DNA from: Dethiosulfatarculus sandiegensis
GTDB lineage: Bacteria > Desulfobacterota > Desulfarculia > Desulfarculales > Desulfarculaceae
NCBI RefSeq assembly: GCF_000931935.2
Contig: NZ_AZAC01000021.1
Span: forward strand, 1-64,000
Direction: 5' to 3'
DNA: 64,000 nt
The notes under the pieces are model-generated. The model ran no database searches and was not told the DNA's origin. It saw only the letters and a program-made list of their open reading frames with translations. The position numbers and the translations under genes were made by a program. Position 1 is the first letter of the stretch. Each line of letters starts with the position of its first letter. Shown piece after piece: positions 17,147-25,251 of the stretch.

Positions 17147-18219
17147 TTCATAACCTCCGGGCCTTTGGCCAAAAGCCCGCGCGCGGCCAGGGCCACGTCT
17201 TCGGGACTGATAACGGTAAAGCAGCGCATATCCCTGGGACACACCGGTTTTTTGCAAGGGCTGCAATCAACCGGTTTACACACCAGGGCCGTCCTGGGCC
17301 CCTTGGCCGAGGTGGTCACCGGGTTGGTGGAGCCAAACACCGCCACAGTGGGCGCTCCCAGGGCAGCGGCCGCATGCATCAGCCCGCTGTCATTGGTGAT
17401 AAAAAGATCCAATCTCTCCAACAAGGCCAGGGCCTGACCCAGGCTGGTGGCTCCGGCCAGGTTGAGGGTTTTCAAATCGCCCAGGCCTTGGGAAACCTCT
17501 TGACAGGCCTTTTGCTCGCCTTTACTGCCAAACAAAAGCACAGTCTCAAAACCGTCTTGCTCCAAAAGGCGCGCCGCAGCGCTGAAGCGTTCGGCAGGCC
17601 AGCATTTGGCCGGGCCAAAGGCAGCGCCGGGTGCAAGCCCCAAAAGCCTGCCTTGGGCTCCCTTTTCGGCCAAAAAATCCCCGGCCCAGAGCCGATCCTG
17701 TTCCAAGGGGCAAAGCTCGGGGCAAACCCCTTCCGGTAAAGGAGCCTGATCAATCAGCCCCAGTTGATACAGCACATTCAGGTAATAGGAAGTCTCATGG
17801 ACTGAGCGATCCTCTTTGGTGCGGGTCACCGGATGGGTTAAAAGCATCTTCCTTGCGTCTGAGTCATAGCCCAAACGCACCGGTATGCGGGCCAGAAAGG
17901 CAATCAAGGCCGCCTGAAAGGCGTTTTGAAAAAGCACGGCCCAATCATAGCCGCCCTTTTTAAGCTCGCCCACCAGGGCAAGCCCGCCTTTGAGGCCCTG
18001 GTGCCTGGTTTTGGCTTCATACAAAACCACGTTTTTAACCTCAGGGCAAGCCTGGTAAACCGGGGCCACCCAGGGTTTGGCCAGTACATGCACCTCTGCC
18101 CGGGGGCAGGACTCGGCCAGGGCCTTTACAGCCGGAAGTGTCATCACCGCGTCCCCCACCCAGTTGGCGCCCCTCACCAGGATGCGCCGCACAGAGGTTT
18201 TATCCAAGGGGCGCATCAA
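17143..18219 (-). CDS. waaF: Lipopolysaccharide heptosyltransferase II
   Basis: 358 residues; the start is TTG 18219 or, equally well, ATG 18216 with GGGAG eight nt upstream. R-I-L-V-R-G-A-N-W-V-G-D-A-V-M-T-L-P-A (about 11-29) is the classic WaaF N-terminus, and T-N-D-S-G-L-M-H-A-A-A-A-L-G-A-P (about 272-287) the donor site. WaaF adds the second heptose to the inner core. A C-terminal CSPCKKPVC...C cluster is present. It overlaps lpxL and gmhB by 4 nt, giving direct coupling with heptose donor synthesis. Confidence 0.93.
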   Translation of the reverse strand: MMRPLDKTSVRRILVRGANWVGDAVMTLPAVKALAESCPRAEVHVLAKPWVAPVYQACPEVKNVVLYEAKTRHQGLKGGLALVGELKKGGYDWAVLFQNAFQAALIAFLARIPVRLGYDSDARKMLLTHPVTRTKEDRSVHETSYYLNVLYQLGLIDQAPLPEGVCPELCPLEQDRLWAGDFLAEKGAQGRLLGLAPGAAFGPAKCWPAERFSAAARLLEQDGFETVLLFGSKGEQKACQEVSQGLGDLKTLNLAGATSLGQALALLERLDLFITNDSGLMHAAAALGAPTVAVFGSTNPVTTSAKGPRTALVCKPVDCSPCKKPVCPRDMRCFTVISPEDVALAARGLLAKGPEVMN

Positions 18220-19112
18220 TTATTCTCCCTGGGCCACTTATGATAAGGCCGGGTCTTCCAGCGCTGGTGCAGCCAGAACCACTGCTCCGGCTTTTGACGT
18301 ATGATCCCCTCCAGCACCTTGGTGTAGTTCTGGGTGTTTTGCCACACATCCTTGGTTTTGTCGCCTGTCTTCACCAAGGGAACTTCTTCCCCAAAATACA
18401 CATCAAAAAGCCCGTCATCAGCCCGGTGGCAATAAAAGGGGACCACAGGAGCCTTGGTGCGCAGGGCCAAAAGGGCCAGGCCCTTATTGGTGCAGGCCGG
18501 GCGGCCGAAAAAATCCACCCATTCGCCGTCATACCAATCCACATTCTGGTCCAGGAGCACGCCTATGGCCTCTTTTTTCATAAGACCCCGCAGAATGCGG
18601 CGGGCGGAGTTGGCCTTGGGCACCACCTCGTGCCCTGTCTTGGTGCGCCAGGAATTCACCAGCCGGTCGGCCGGGGGCCAGTCAATGGGACGCGCCACGA
18701 CCGCTGCGGGGCCCAGGGCATGCCCAGAGGCTACGCTGGCCCATTCCCAGTTGCCGATATGACCGGTGAGTAAAAGCACTCCGGTTTCACGGAAGCTTTT
18801 AAGGCGCTCAGGGGGAAGGCCGTGAAACCTGGTTAAGGAAGCGATCTTTTCCGGGGGATAGGCCAAAAGCTTGGGTATCTCCATGACCACCTTGCCCAAA
18901 TGGCGATAGCAGTCAAGAGAGGTCTTTGTCACCCATTCCCGGCTTTTTTCCGGAAAGGACTCAGCTATGTTTCTGAGGATTATCTCTCTATGGCGCTGAT
19001 CCAGCTTAAAGCCCAGACTGCCCAGCCCTTTGCCGAAAAACCTGGCCAGGGGCAAGGGAGGCAAGGCAACCCCCAAAACACCTAATCGCAACAAATGGTA
19101 GGCTATATCCAA
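18216..19112 (-). CDS. lpxL: Lipid A late acyltransferase (LpxL/HtrB family)
   Basis: 298 residues from TTG 19112 with GGGAG eight nt upstream. It transfers a secondary acyl chain to Kdo-lipid A. An N-terminal hydrophobic anchor precedes the catalytic HX4E motif in L-T-G-H-I-G-N-W-E-W (H at about 116). A later D-Q-N segment (V-L-L-D-Q-N-V-D-W, about 186-194) is also typical. Only one such gene is in the window, so a second (LpxM-type) acyltransferase would have to be elsewhere or absent. It overlaps the lpxK end by 10 nt. Confidence 0.9.
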   Translation of the reverse strand: MDIAYHLLRLGVLGVALPPLPLARFFGKGLGSLGFKLDQRHREIILRNIAESFPEKSREWVTKTSLDCYRHLGKVVMEIPKLLAYPPEKIASLTRFHGLPPERLKSFRETGVLLLTGHIGNWEWASVASGHALGPAAVVARPIDWPPADRLVNSWRTKTGHEVVPKANSARRILRGLMKKEAIGVLLDQNVDWYDGEWVDFFGRPACTNKGLALLALRTKAPVVPFYCHRADDGLFDVYFGEEVPLVKTGDKTKDVWQNTQNYTKVLEGIIRQKPEQWFWLHQRWKTRPYHKWPRENN

Positions 19113-20224
19113 CTACGGGACTCCCAATTCTTGAGCCCCCAGGTCAGGAGACTCTCCAACACCCGGGGTCCTTTTTCAAATTCAAGTTCAAGCCGAGTAA
19201 CCAGAAGCCCGGCCCCTTGAGGCGTTTCAGGCAGGCGCATGCTGTCCTTTTCACTGGTGACCAGGGCTGTTGCGCCCAAATCTTGGGCCTTTTGCCACAG
19301 ATCACGCATCTCCGCAGATGTAAAGGGATGATGATCGGAAAAGGCTTCCATGCCCTTAACCTCAAGTCCCAGGGAAACCAGCCCTTGAACAAACGCCTCG
19401 GGCTTACCCAGGCCGCAAAAGGCAAAAACAGGCATGCCCGCCAGTTTTTCCTCCGGCAAAAGGTTACCGTTTTCATCGGCCAGGCCCTTTAAACGGTGAA
19501 CACAACTCAAGACCGGGCCTGTCCCCCAATGGGAGCGCAGCCATTTCCTGGTGTTGGCTGCGGCCTCCGGGTCATCGGCATGGGTCAATACTATGGCCTG
19601 AGCCCTCCTTATACTGGTCCAGGGCTCTCTCAACACCCCCCGGGGCAGAATTTTACCATTTCCCAAAGGCTTTCGGGCATCCAGGGTGAGGATATTCAAA
19701 TCCCGGTGTAGCCTTCGGTGCTGGAACAGATCATCCGCCACCAAAACCCTGGGGCCCAGGGTGAGCAACACCTCCTTGCCGACCAGATACCGGTTGCGCC
19801 CCACCGCCACAGGGGTCTTGAGCAGCCGGGCCATCAAGAGGGGCTCATCACCCGCCTGGGAGACGTCCAACAAAGGCTCCCCGCCTTTTGAGACCCAGTT
19901 CACCTCATCGGTTGCCTGGCCCTTGTATCCCCTGCTGATCACACATGATTTTAGTCCCAGGCGCTTAAGGGCCCGGACAATCTCCATGACCAGGGGGGTT
20001 TTGCCGGTGCCGCCCACAGTCAAATTACCCACACCCACCACAGGCGCTGGCAGCCTGCCCGCTTCAGACAGACCAAGGTCATAGCGCAGGTTTCCCAGGG
20101 AGGCCCCAAAGCCGTAAAGCCCGGCGGCCAGGCCCGCAACCAGGCGCAGCCCCTTCAGGGCCGGGGAATCGTCGGTTTCCCCCACTATACGCTGAAAAAG
20201 GCTTTCCCCGGTCTTAACGGCCAT
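19103..20224 (-). CDS. lpxK: Tetraacyldisaccharide 4'-kinase
   Basis: About 373 residues from ATG 20224 (AGGTG six nt upstream); a GTG at 20233 is the alternative. The enzyme phosphorylates the 4' position of the lipid A disaccharide at the inner membrane. The Walker A region V-G-N-L-T-V-G-G-T-G-K-T-P is at about 62-74, followed by S-R-G-Y-K-G (about 93-98), both diagnostic of LpxK. The N-terminal hydrophobic stretch is the membrane anchor. The gene overlaps waaA by 11 nt. Confidence 0.95.
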   Translation of the reverse strand: MAVKTGESLFQRIVGETDDSPALKGLRLVAGLAAGLYGFGASLGNLRYDLGLSEAGRLPAPVVGVGNLTVGGTGKTPLVMEIVRALKRLGLKSCVISRGYKGQATDEVNWVSKGGEPLLDVSQAGDEPLLMARLLKTPVAVGRNRYLVGKEVLLTLGPRVLVADDLFQHRRLHRDLNILTLDARKPLGNGKILPRGVLREPWTSIRRAQAIVLTHADDPEAAANTRKWLRSHWGTGPVLSCVHRLKGLADENGNLLPEEKLAGMPVFAFCGLGKPEAFVQGLVSLGLEVKGMEAFSDHHPFTSAEMRDLWQKAQDLGATALVTSEKDSMRLPETPQGAGLLVTRLELEFEKGPRVLESLLTWGLKNWESRSWI

Positions 20225-21566
20225 AGCCCTCACCTGATTGCAAATCCGGCTCTTTATGAGAAGGGTCGGGGTGAATTCCGTCTTTTTCTCTTAAAAGCGC
20301 CCCGGCCTCCAGGACAGCTCTTCGCACTGCGCCCTGATGATCCAGGCAAAACCGTCTTGCCCTGCGCCCCATGTCATGGGCCTTTTGCGGATTGGCCAGT
20401 ATATCCCCCCAAAAAGCGGCCAGTTCATCAGAGTCCTTGACCCTGACTCCGCCCCCGGCCTTGGTGAGCTGCTTAGCCATCTCCAGAAAATTATACGTGT
20501 GGGGGCCATAGGCCACCGGAACCCCCTGGGATGCGGGCTCCAAGAGATTGTGCCCGCCAAGGGACTGCCAGGAGCCTCCCACAAAGGCCGCCTCGGCCAG
20601 GGCGTAGGCAGCTGCCAGCCTGCCGAGTACATCCAGGATCACCACATCGGCTGCGGCATCGGAATTGTTCAAACTGGCCTGAACGCTCTTCAAGCCCAGT
20701 TGCGACGCCTGTTCGAAAACCACCGGCCCTGTATTCACATCCCTCGGCGCCAGGATAAGGGCAAGTTCGGAATGATCCTTTTTAAGGCGGGCAAAGGCCT
20801 TTAAACAAGGGCCTTCCTCTCCGGGATGAGTGGAGCCGGCCACCAGCACCTGCCTGCCCAAGAGCCCCATTTCCCGGGCCAGGGTCTGTTTTTCCCCTTG
20901 GGTCAAAATCTTTGGCGCGGTGTCGAACTTAAGGTTGCCCCCGACCTTGAGGCGTTTTGGCCGGACCCCCACCTGAGCCATGCGCTCATAGTCAACCCGG
21001 GTCTGCAAAAGGATGCGGTCAAAACCGTTCAGCATGCCCCTGGCCAAGGGAGCGAACCGGCGATAGCCCTTGAAGGTGCGGGGACTGACCCTGCCGTTGA
21101 CCAGCATGCGAGGCACCCCCCGGGCAGCCAAAGACCACTGCCAGTTGGGCCAGATGTCACCCTCCACCAAACAAAACAGCCCCGGATCGATCCTATCGAT
21201 CAAACGGTCCACCGCCCAGGGCAGATCAAGGGGCCTTACAAGAAGCAGGACCTCGGAATCAGCTCCCAAGGCCTTTTTCGCTACGGAATGCCCCTGGTCA
21301 GTTGCCACACTCATAATCAGGGGTCGGCCGGGAAAAGCCTCGCCCAAGGCCTTTAACAAAGGCAGGGCCGAGGCCACCTCACCCACGCTTAAGGCATGGA
21401 CCCAGATGCCTCCCTTTTCCTGTTTGGGCGGCAGCCAGCCCGACCCCAGGCCCAGGCGAACCTTGGCCAGGCGGCGAAAACGCTTTTGGGCCAGGCGCGG
21501 AGCCAAAACCGGAGCCGCGGCTGCCAGGCCCAGGCTTACAAACAGGTTGTAGGCCAGGCGTTTCAC
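20214..21566 (-). CDS. waaA: 3-deoxy-D-manno-octulosonic acid (Kdo) transferase
   Basis: 450 residues, GTG start overlapping the arnD-like stop (GTGA). GT30 family: an N-terminal membrane anchor, then W-V-H-A-L-S-V-G-E-V (about 50-59) with the catalytic Glu, a middle segment with L-V-E-G-D-I-W-P-N (about 133-141), and the C-terminal G-G-S-W-Q-S-L-G-G-H-N-L-L-E-P-A donor site (about 334-349). The tail after about residue 425 is longer than in E. coli. Transfers one or more Kdo units to lipid IVA; how many cannot be told. Confidence 0.95.
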   Translation of the reverse strand: MKRLAYNLFVSLGLAAAAPVLAPRLAQKRFRRLAKVRLGLGSGWLPPKQEKGGIWVHALSVGEVASALPLLKALGEAFPGRPLIMSVATDQGHSVAKKALGADSEVLLLVRPLDLPWAVDRLIDRIDPGLFCLVEGDIWPNWQWSLAARGVPRMLVNGRVSPRTFKGYRRFAPLARGMLNGFDRILLQTRVDYERMAQVGVRPKRLKVGGNLKFDTAPKILTQGEKQTLAREMGLLGRQVLVAGSTHPGEEGPCLKAFARLKKDHSELALILAPRDVNTGPVVFEQASQLGLKSVQASLNNSDAAADVVILDVLGRLAAAYALAEAAFVGGSWQSLGGHNLLEPASQGVPVAYGPHTYNFLEMAKQLTKAGGGVRVKDSDELAAFWGDILANPQKAHDMGRRARRFCLDHQGAVRRAVLEAGALLREKDGIHPDPSHKEPDLQSGEGYGR

Positions 21567-22510
21567 TTATCATTCTCCCGGGGAGCGAAACCCTGTTCCA
21601 GGGCCATATCCCCGGCCCGGCCGGGAAGTTCGCCGTAATAATAACCCAGGGCGGGTGGTGTTGTTTCGGAAAGTATGCGGTCCGCCGTTTCTATAAGGCG
21701 CTCGAAAACCACGCCCCGATCAAGGAGCCTTTGCAGAAACTCCTTTAACACAAAGGCCATTTCCCTGCCCTCCACCTCGCCGTGCAGGGTGAAGACATTG
21801 AGTTTTTCCGGCTTCACCAGATCAGCCAGGTATTTGGCCGCGTTATTCCTGGTGACCCCGTTTCTGCCCAGGATCTCGTCCAAGGTGGGCAAGGTGGTGG
21901 GTATCTCCAGCAAGGGCAGAGTCTTGTCCTTAAGGCGCGGGAAAAAGGCCCTGACTCCCCTGGTGGTGGAGACATGACGCACGCCTATGTCAAAAAGGGC
22001 CTCAAAGGCCTGGTCGGTTATCTGCCAGCCGGGAGAGGCAAAGGTTCCGGGCCAGAAACCGGTTATGTCCTCGAAAAGCCCAAAGGCCAAACCCAACTCC
22101 CGGCTTAGCCTGGCCCGGCCCATGCGGCGCAGGCAATCGTGCCAGAACACATGATCCCAGGCATGAATCCCCACCTCATGACCTTCATTGATCAGCCGGT
22201 TAGGTAAATTCGGCGCGGCCTTGGCTATGATCGGGCCGGGCAGCAGAAGTCCGTAGAGCATGGTCACCGGGCCATAGGCCGAAGCGGCCCCGGAGCGCAT
22301 CTGCTTGGCTAAAAAGCCCGGACGGAAAAGCCTTTTCAGGGCCCGGCCGGAATTATCAGGCCCCATGGAAAGAAAATAAGAGGCCTTAACTTTTTTTTCA
22401 GCCATCAGGTCGGCCAGGTTGCGCACCCCGTGGATAAACCCGACCTTGGTATCCACATCAACCTTGAGGGTCACCCTGGTTTCGGCCGTTTGGCTAATTT
22501 GCGTCTCCAA
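21563..22510 (-). CDS. ArnD-like deacetylase/deformylase (NodB fold)
   Basis: 315 residues, TTG start five nt after the arnC-like stop. Similarity to E. coli ArnD runs through V-D-V-D-T-K-V-G-F (about 17-25), S-M-G-P-D-N-S-G-R (49-57), E-V-G-I-H-A-W-D-H (about 113-121, with the metal-binding His and nearby D), P-T-T-L-P-T-L-D-E-I (about 219-228) and T-L-H-G-E-V-E-G (about 258-265). ArnD removes a formyl group from undecaprenyl-phosphate-linked Ara4FN in the periplasm. Since arnA/arnB are not nearby, the true substrate may be an N-acyl hexosamine instead. Confidence 0.85.
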   Translation of the reverse strand: METQISQTAETRVTLKVDVDTKVGFIHGVRNLADLMAEKKVKASYFLSMGPDNSGRALKRLFRPGFLAKQMRSGAASAYGPVTMLYGLLLPGPIIAKAAPNLPNRLINEGHEVGIHAWDHVFWHDCLRRMGRARLSRELGLAFGLFEDITGFWPGTFASPGWQITDQAFEALFDIGVRHVSTTRGVRAFFPRLKDKTLPLLEIPTTLPTLDEILGRNGVTRNNAAKYLADLVKPEKLNVFTLHGEVEGREMAFVLKEFLQRLLDRGVVFERLIETADRILSETTPPALGYYYGELPGRAGDMALEQGFAPRENDK

Positions 22511-22514
22511 CTGC

Positions 22515-23459
22515 CTAGTCCCTGGTTTCGGCCACTACATAACGCGGCCTGGACCGCACCTCGCGGTATATGCGGCCCACATATTCACCGATCAACCCCA
22601 CACAAAGAATCTGCACCCCCACGAACACAAACAGGATGGCAAAAAGGGTGAAAACTCCTTCCACTTCCGGTCCAACCACCAGACGGCGGATAAACAGAAA
22701 GAGGCCGAAAAAGACCCCTGCCAGGGCCACCAGCCCGCCGAGAATGCTGACCATCTGGATGGGAAGCACGGAAAAACCGGTCATGAGGTCAAAGTTAAGG
22801 CGCAAAAGATCCACCAGCCTGTATTTGGAGCTGCCGGATTGGCGTTCGGCGTGTCCCACCGGTATCTCGGTAACTTCCTTGGCAAAGGTGTTGGCCAGGG
22901 CGGGGATGAAGCTGCTGGTCTCCTCACAGCGGTTCATGGCCTCCACCACTTCCCGGCGATAGGCCCTCAGCATACAGCCATAGTCCTTTAAGTCCACGCC
23001 CACCACCCGGCTGGTGATGCGGTTGACCAGGTAAGAGGGCAGCTTGCGCAGCCAGGAATCCCTGCGGTTTTCCCGCCAGCCTCCAACCACGTCATAGCCT
23101 TCCTCAAGCTTGGCAACCAGTTTAGGCACATCTTCAGGCGGATTCTGCAGATCGGCGTCCAAGGTGGCCACCACCTGGCCGCGCACCCTCTCAAACCCGG
23201 CGAAAACCGCCATATGCTGGCCATAGTTGCGGTTGAACCTCACCAGGTGCACGCGATGGGATTTCTTGTGAAAGCTCTCCAGTATATTCCAGGAATCATC
23301 TCTGGAGCCGTCATCCACATAGATAACTTCCCAGTCATAACCAGCCTTATCCAGGGTTAAGGTAAGCCTCGCGTGCAGCTCCGCCAGGTTTTCCTCCTCA
23401 TTGAAAACCGGTATAACCACCGACAGATAAGGGTTGAATTCTTGCTTCAAATCCGCCAT
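22515..23459 (-). CDS. ArnC-like undecaprenyl-phosphate glycosyltransferase (GT2)
   Basis: 314 residues from ATG 23459, which has GGAGG five nt upstream. The cytoplasmic GT2 domain starts L-S-V-V-I-P-V-F-N-E-E-E-N-L (about 10-23), with the donor motif D-D-G-S-R-D-D-S and the D-A-D-L-Q-N-P-P-E triad that binds metal. Two C-terminal transmembrane helices follow (about 233-255 and 266-290), as in ArnC/DPM-type enzymes. It would load an amino sugar onto undecaprenyl phosphate for flipping and transfer by ArnT-like enzymes. The sugar is not determined. Confidence 0.88.
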   Translation of the reverse strand: MADLKQEFNPYLSVVIPVFNEEENLAELHARLTLTLDKAGYDWEVIYVDDGSRDDSWNILESFHKKSHRVHLVRFNRNYGQHMAVFAGFERVRGQVVATLDADLQNPPEDVPKLVAKLEEGYDVVGGWRENRRDSWLRKLPSYLVNRITSRVVGVDLKDYGCMLRAYRREVVEAMNRCEETSSFIPALANTFAKEVTEIPVGHAERQSGSSKYRLVDLLRLNFDLMTGFSVLPIQMVSILGGLVALAGVFFGLFLFIRRLVVGPEVEGVFTLFAILFVFVGVQILCVGLIGEYVGRIYREVRSRPRYVVAETRD

Positions 23460-23544
23460 CAATACCTCCAGAAGAAACAATTTTCCGGGCTTGCCTTGAG
23501 CCAAAGTCAAGACGGGAGCCACCGGCAAAGCAAAAATCGTTTTT

Positions 23545-25251
23545 TTAGTTCAGGGGCCTGTTGCTGAAAAGCACCTTATCGCCCAGGGTCTTTAACTTGA
23601 ACAAGAGCAGTCCGGGCACTCCGTGGGCCATTTTATCAAGCCTTTTGTAAGCGCCTATTTCAGCAACCACAAAAACCCTTCGCTTGGGGTTCTGTAAAAA
23701 ACGCAGAAAATCGGCGTCCTTTTTAATAAACCAATCAGACGTGTCGGAGGTGTGACGCCTGCCGAAATCCAGCTCACCCCAGTTATCAGCCACCAACACT
23801 CTTCGCTCACCATAAAACACAGTTCCATGGTAATAATCACCATAATTGGCCAGAATATCGCTTTTGGTCAATACCTGGCGCAAAGGTTTAACCAAACCTT
23901 TTACGGAACGGTAGTCATCCAACTGCGGCGCGCCAATGGCAACCACCACCAAAAGGATAAGCAAAACACTTAAAGGCGCGGCCACCGCGTAAATAAGTTT
24001 CTTGCGCATAAGGTATATCACCACGGCCAGGGCCGTGGCCAGGCAGGGGCCCACAATCAAAAGTCCGCCTAAGTGATCAAAGGTGATATCCGGATTCAGG
24101 GCCGGCACCAAAGGCAGGGCCAGGCCTGCGGCCAGGGCGACCACACTGAGCCCCACCAGCCCCCTGCGCAGGCCCGCCTGGGTTTCCGCGCCGGGTTTCC
24201 ATCCCTTGACCAAGGCCAGGGCCCGACCCATTAAAAGCCCCAAAGGCGGCAACACCGGCAAGATGTAATGCAGCATCTTGGAACTGGAAATGGAAAGAAA
24301 GGAAAAAAACCAGACCGCCCATACAGTTACAAAAAGCCATGAGCGATGGGGGGGCTTTAAAAGATTTGCCTTGCCGGGCCAAAGGGTCTTCAATCCCCAT
24401 GGGAACAGGGTGACCCAGGGAAACAGGGCGGCGGGTAAAATCGGCAGATAATACCAGACAGGCTCCTGGCGTTGCTGCCGGTCGGTCAAAAGCCTTCCCA
24501 GGTGTTCGTCAATAAAGAAAAACTGAAAAAACTCAGGATTAACCAGGCTGACCCATATAACCCAAGGCAGAGTCAACAGGGCGCAGAGCCCCATGGCCTT
24601 ATAGTCGGCCAGGCGTTTTATCAGATCCCATTCCCGGCTGAGGGCGCAGTAGATAACCACATGCAGGACAACCAGGCCCGGGCCCAAAAGGCCCTTGGAT
24701 AAAAAGGCCGCGGCCAGGCCCACCCAAAAGGCATAAACCCCGTGTTTAGTTTTCTGCCTTGTCTGCCAGGCTCCGTAAACAGCCAGCACAATGCCGAAGC
24801 AAAGCACCATATCCACTAAAAGGACCCTGCTTAACAGCAGAAACATAAGAGATGTGGCCAAAACAGCCCCGCCCCAGAGGCCGGAGCGGGCATCCCATAG
24901 GGATCTACCCAATAAAAAACACAAGAGCACAGTTAAGGTGCCAAAAAACATGGGCACAAAACGGGCGCTGGCATCGCTCACCCCGAACAGCTTGAAGCTT
25001 ATGGCCACCAGCCAATAGGTAAGCGGTGGTTTTTCGAAATATTTTACATAATTAAGATGGGGCGTCACCCAATCGCCGGTAACCAGCATCTCCCGGGCGA
25101 TCTCTGCGTAGCGGGCTTCGTCTGTTTCATACAGGCTGCGCAGGCCGGGCATGGAAAAAAACAAAACTCCGCACAGGACCAAAAGAAAGCCCATGTAAAG
25201 GGCATCTCTCTGCCAGTTGGACGGGGAATTTTTTTTAGCCCGGGGTTTCAT
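23545..25251 (-). CDS. ArnT-like lipid-linked sugar transferase (GT83/GT39)
   Basis: 568 residues with about twelve transmembrane helices and ATG start overlapping the neighbouring stop (ATGA). The first periplasmic loop has Y-E-T-D-E-A-R-Y-A-E-I-A-R-E-M (about 40-54), the ArnT/PMT catalytic acidic motif, then K-Y-F-E-K-P-P-L-T-Y-W (about 70-80). A C-terminal periplasmic domain follows. ArnT moves Ara4N from undecaprenyl phosphate to lipid A phosphates. The donor sugar here is unproven; amino sugar is inferred from the ArnC/ArnD-like partners. Confidence 0.85.
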   Translation of the reverse strand: MKPRAKKNSPSNWQRDALYMGFLLVLCGVLFFSMPGLRSLYETDEARYAEIAREMLVTGDWVTPHLNYVKYFEKPPLTYWLVAISFKLFGVSDASARFVPMFFGTLTVLLCFLLGRSLWDARSGLWGGAVLATSLMFLLLSRVLLVDMVLCFGIVLAVYGAWQTRQKTKHGVYAFWVGLAAAFLSKGLLGPGLVVLHVVIYCALSREWDLIKRLADYKAMGLCALLTLPWVIWVSLVNPEFFQFFFIDEHLGRLLTDRQQRQEPVWYYLPILPAALFPWVTLFPWGLKTLWPGKANLLKPPHRSWLFVTVWAVWFFSFLSISSSKMLHYILPVLPPLGLLMGRALALVKGWKPGAETQAGLRRGLVGLSVVALAAGLALPLVPALNPDITFDHLGGLLIVGPCLATALAVVIYLMRKKLIYAVAAPLSVLLILLVVVAIGAPQLDDYRSVKGLVKPLRQVLTKSDILANYGDYYHGTVFYGERRVLVADNWGELDFGRRHTSDTSDWFIKKDADFLRFLQNPKRRVFVVAEIGAYKRLDKMAHGVPGLLLFKLKTLGDKVLFSNRPLN

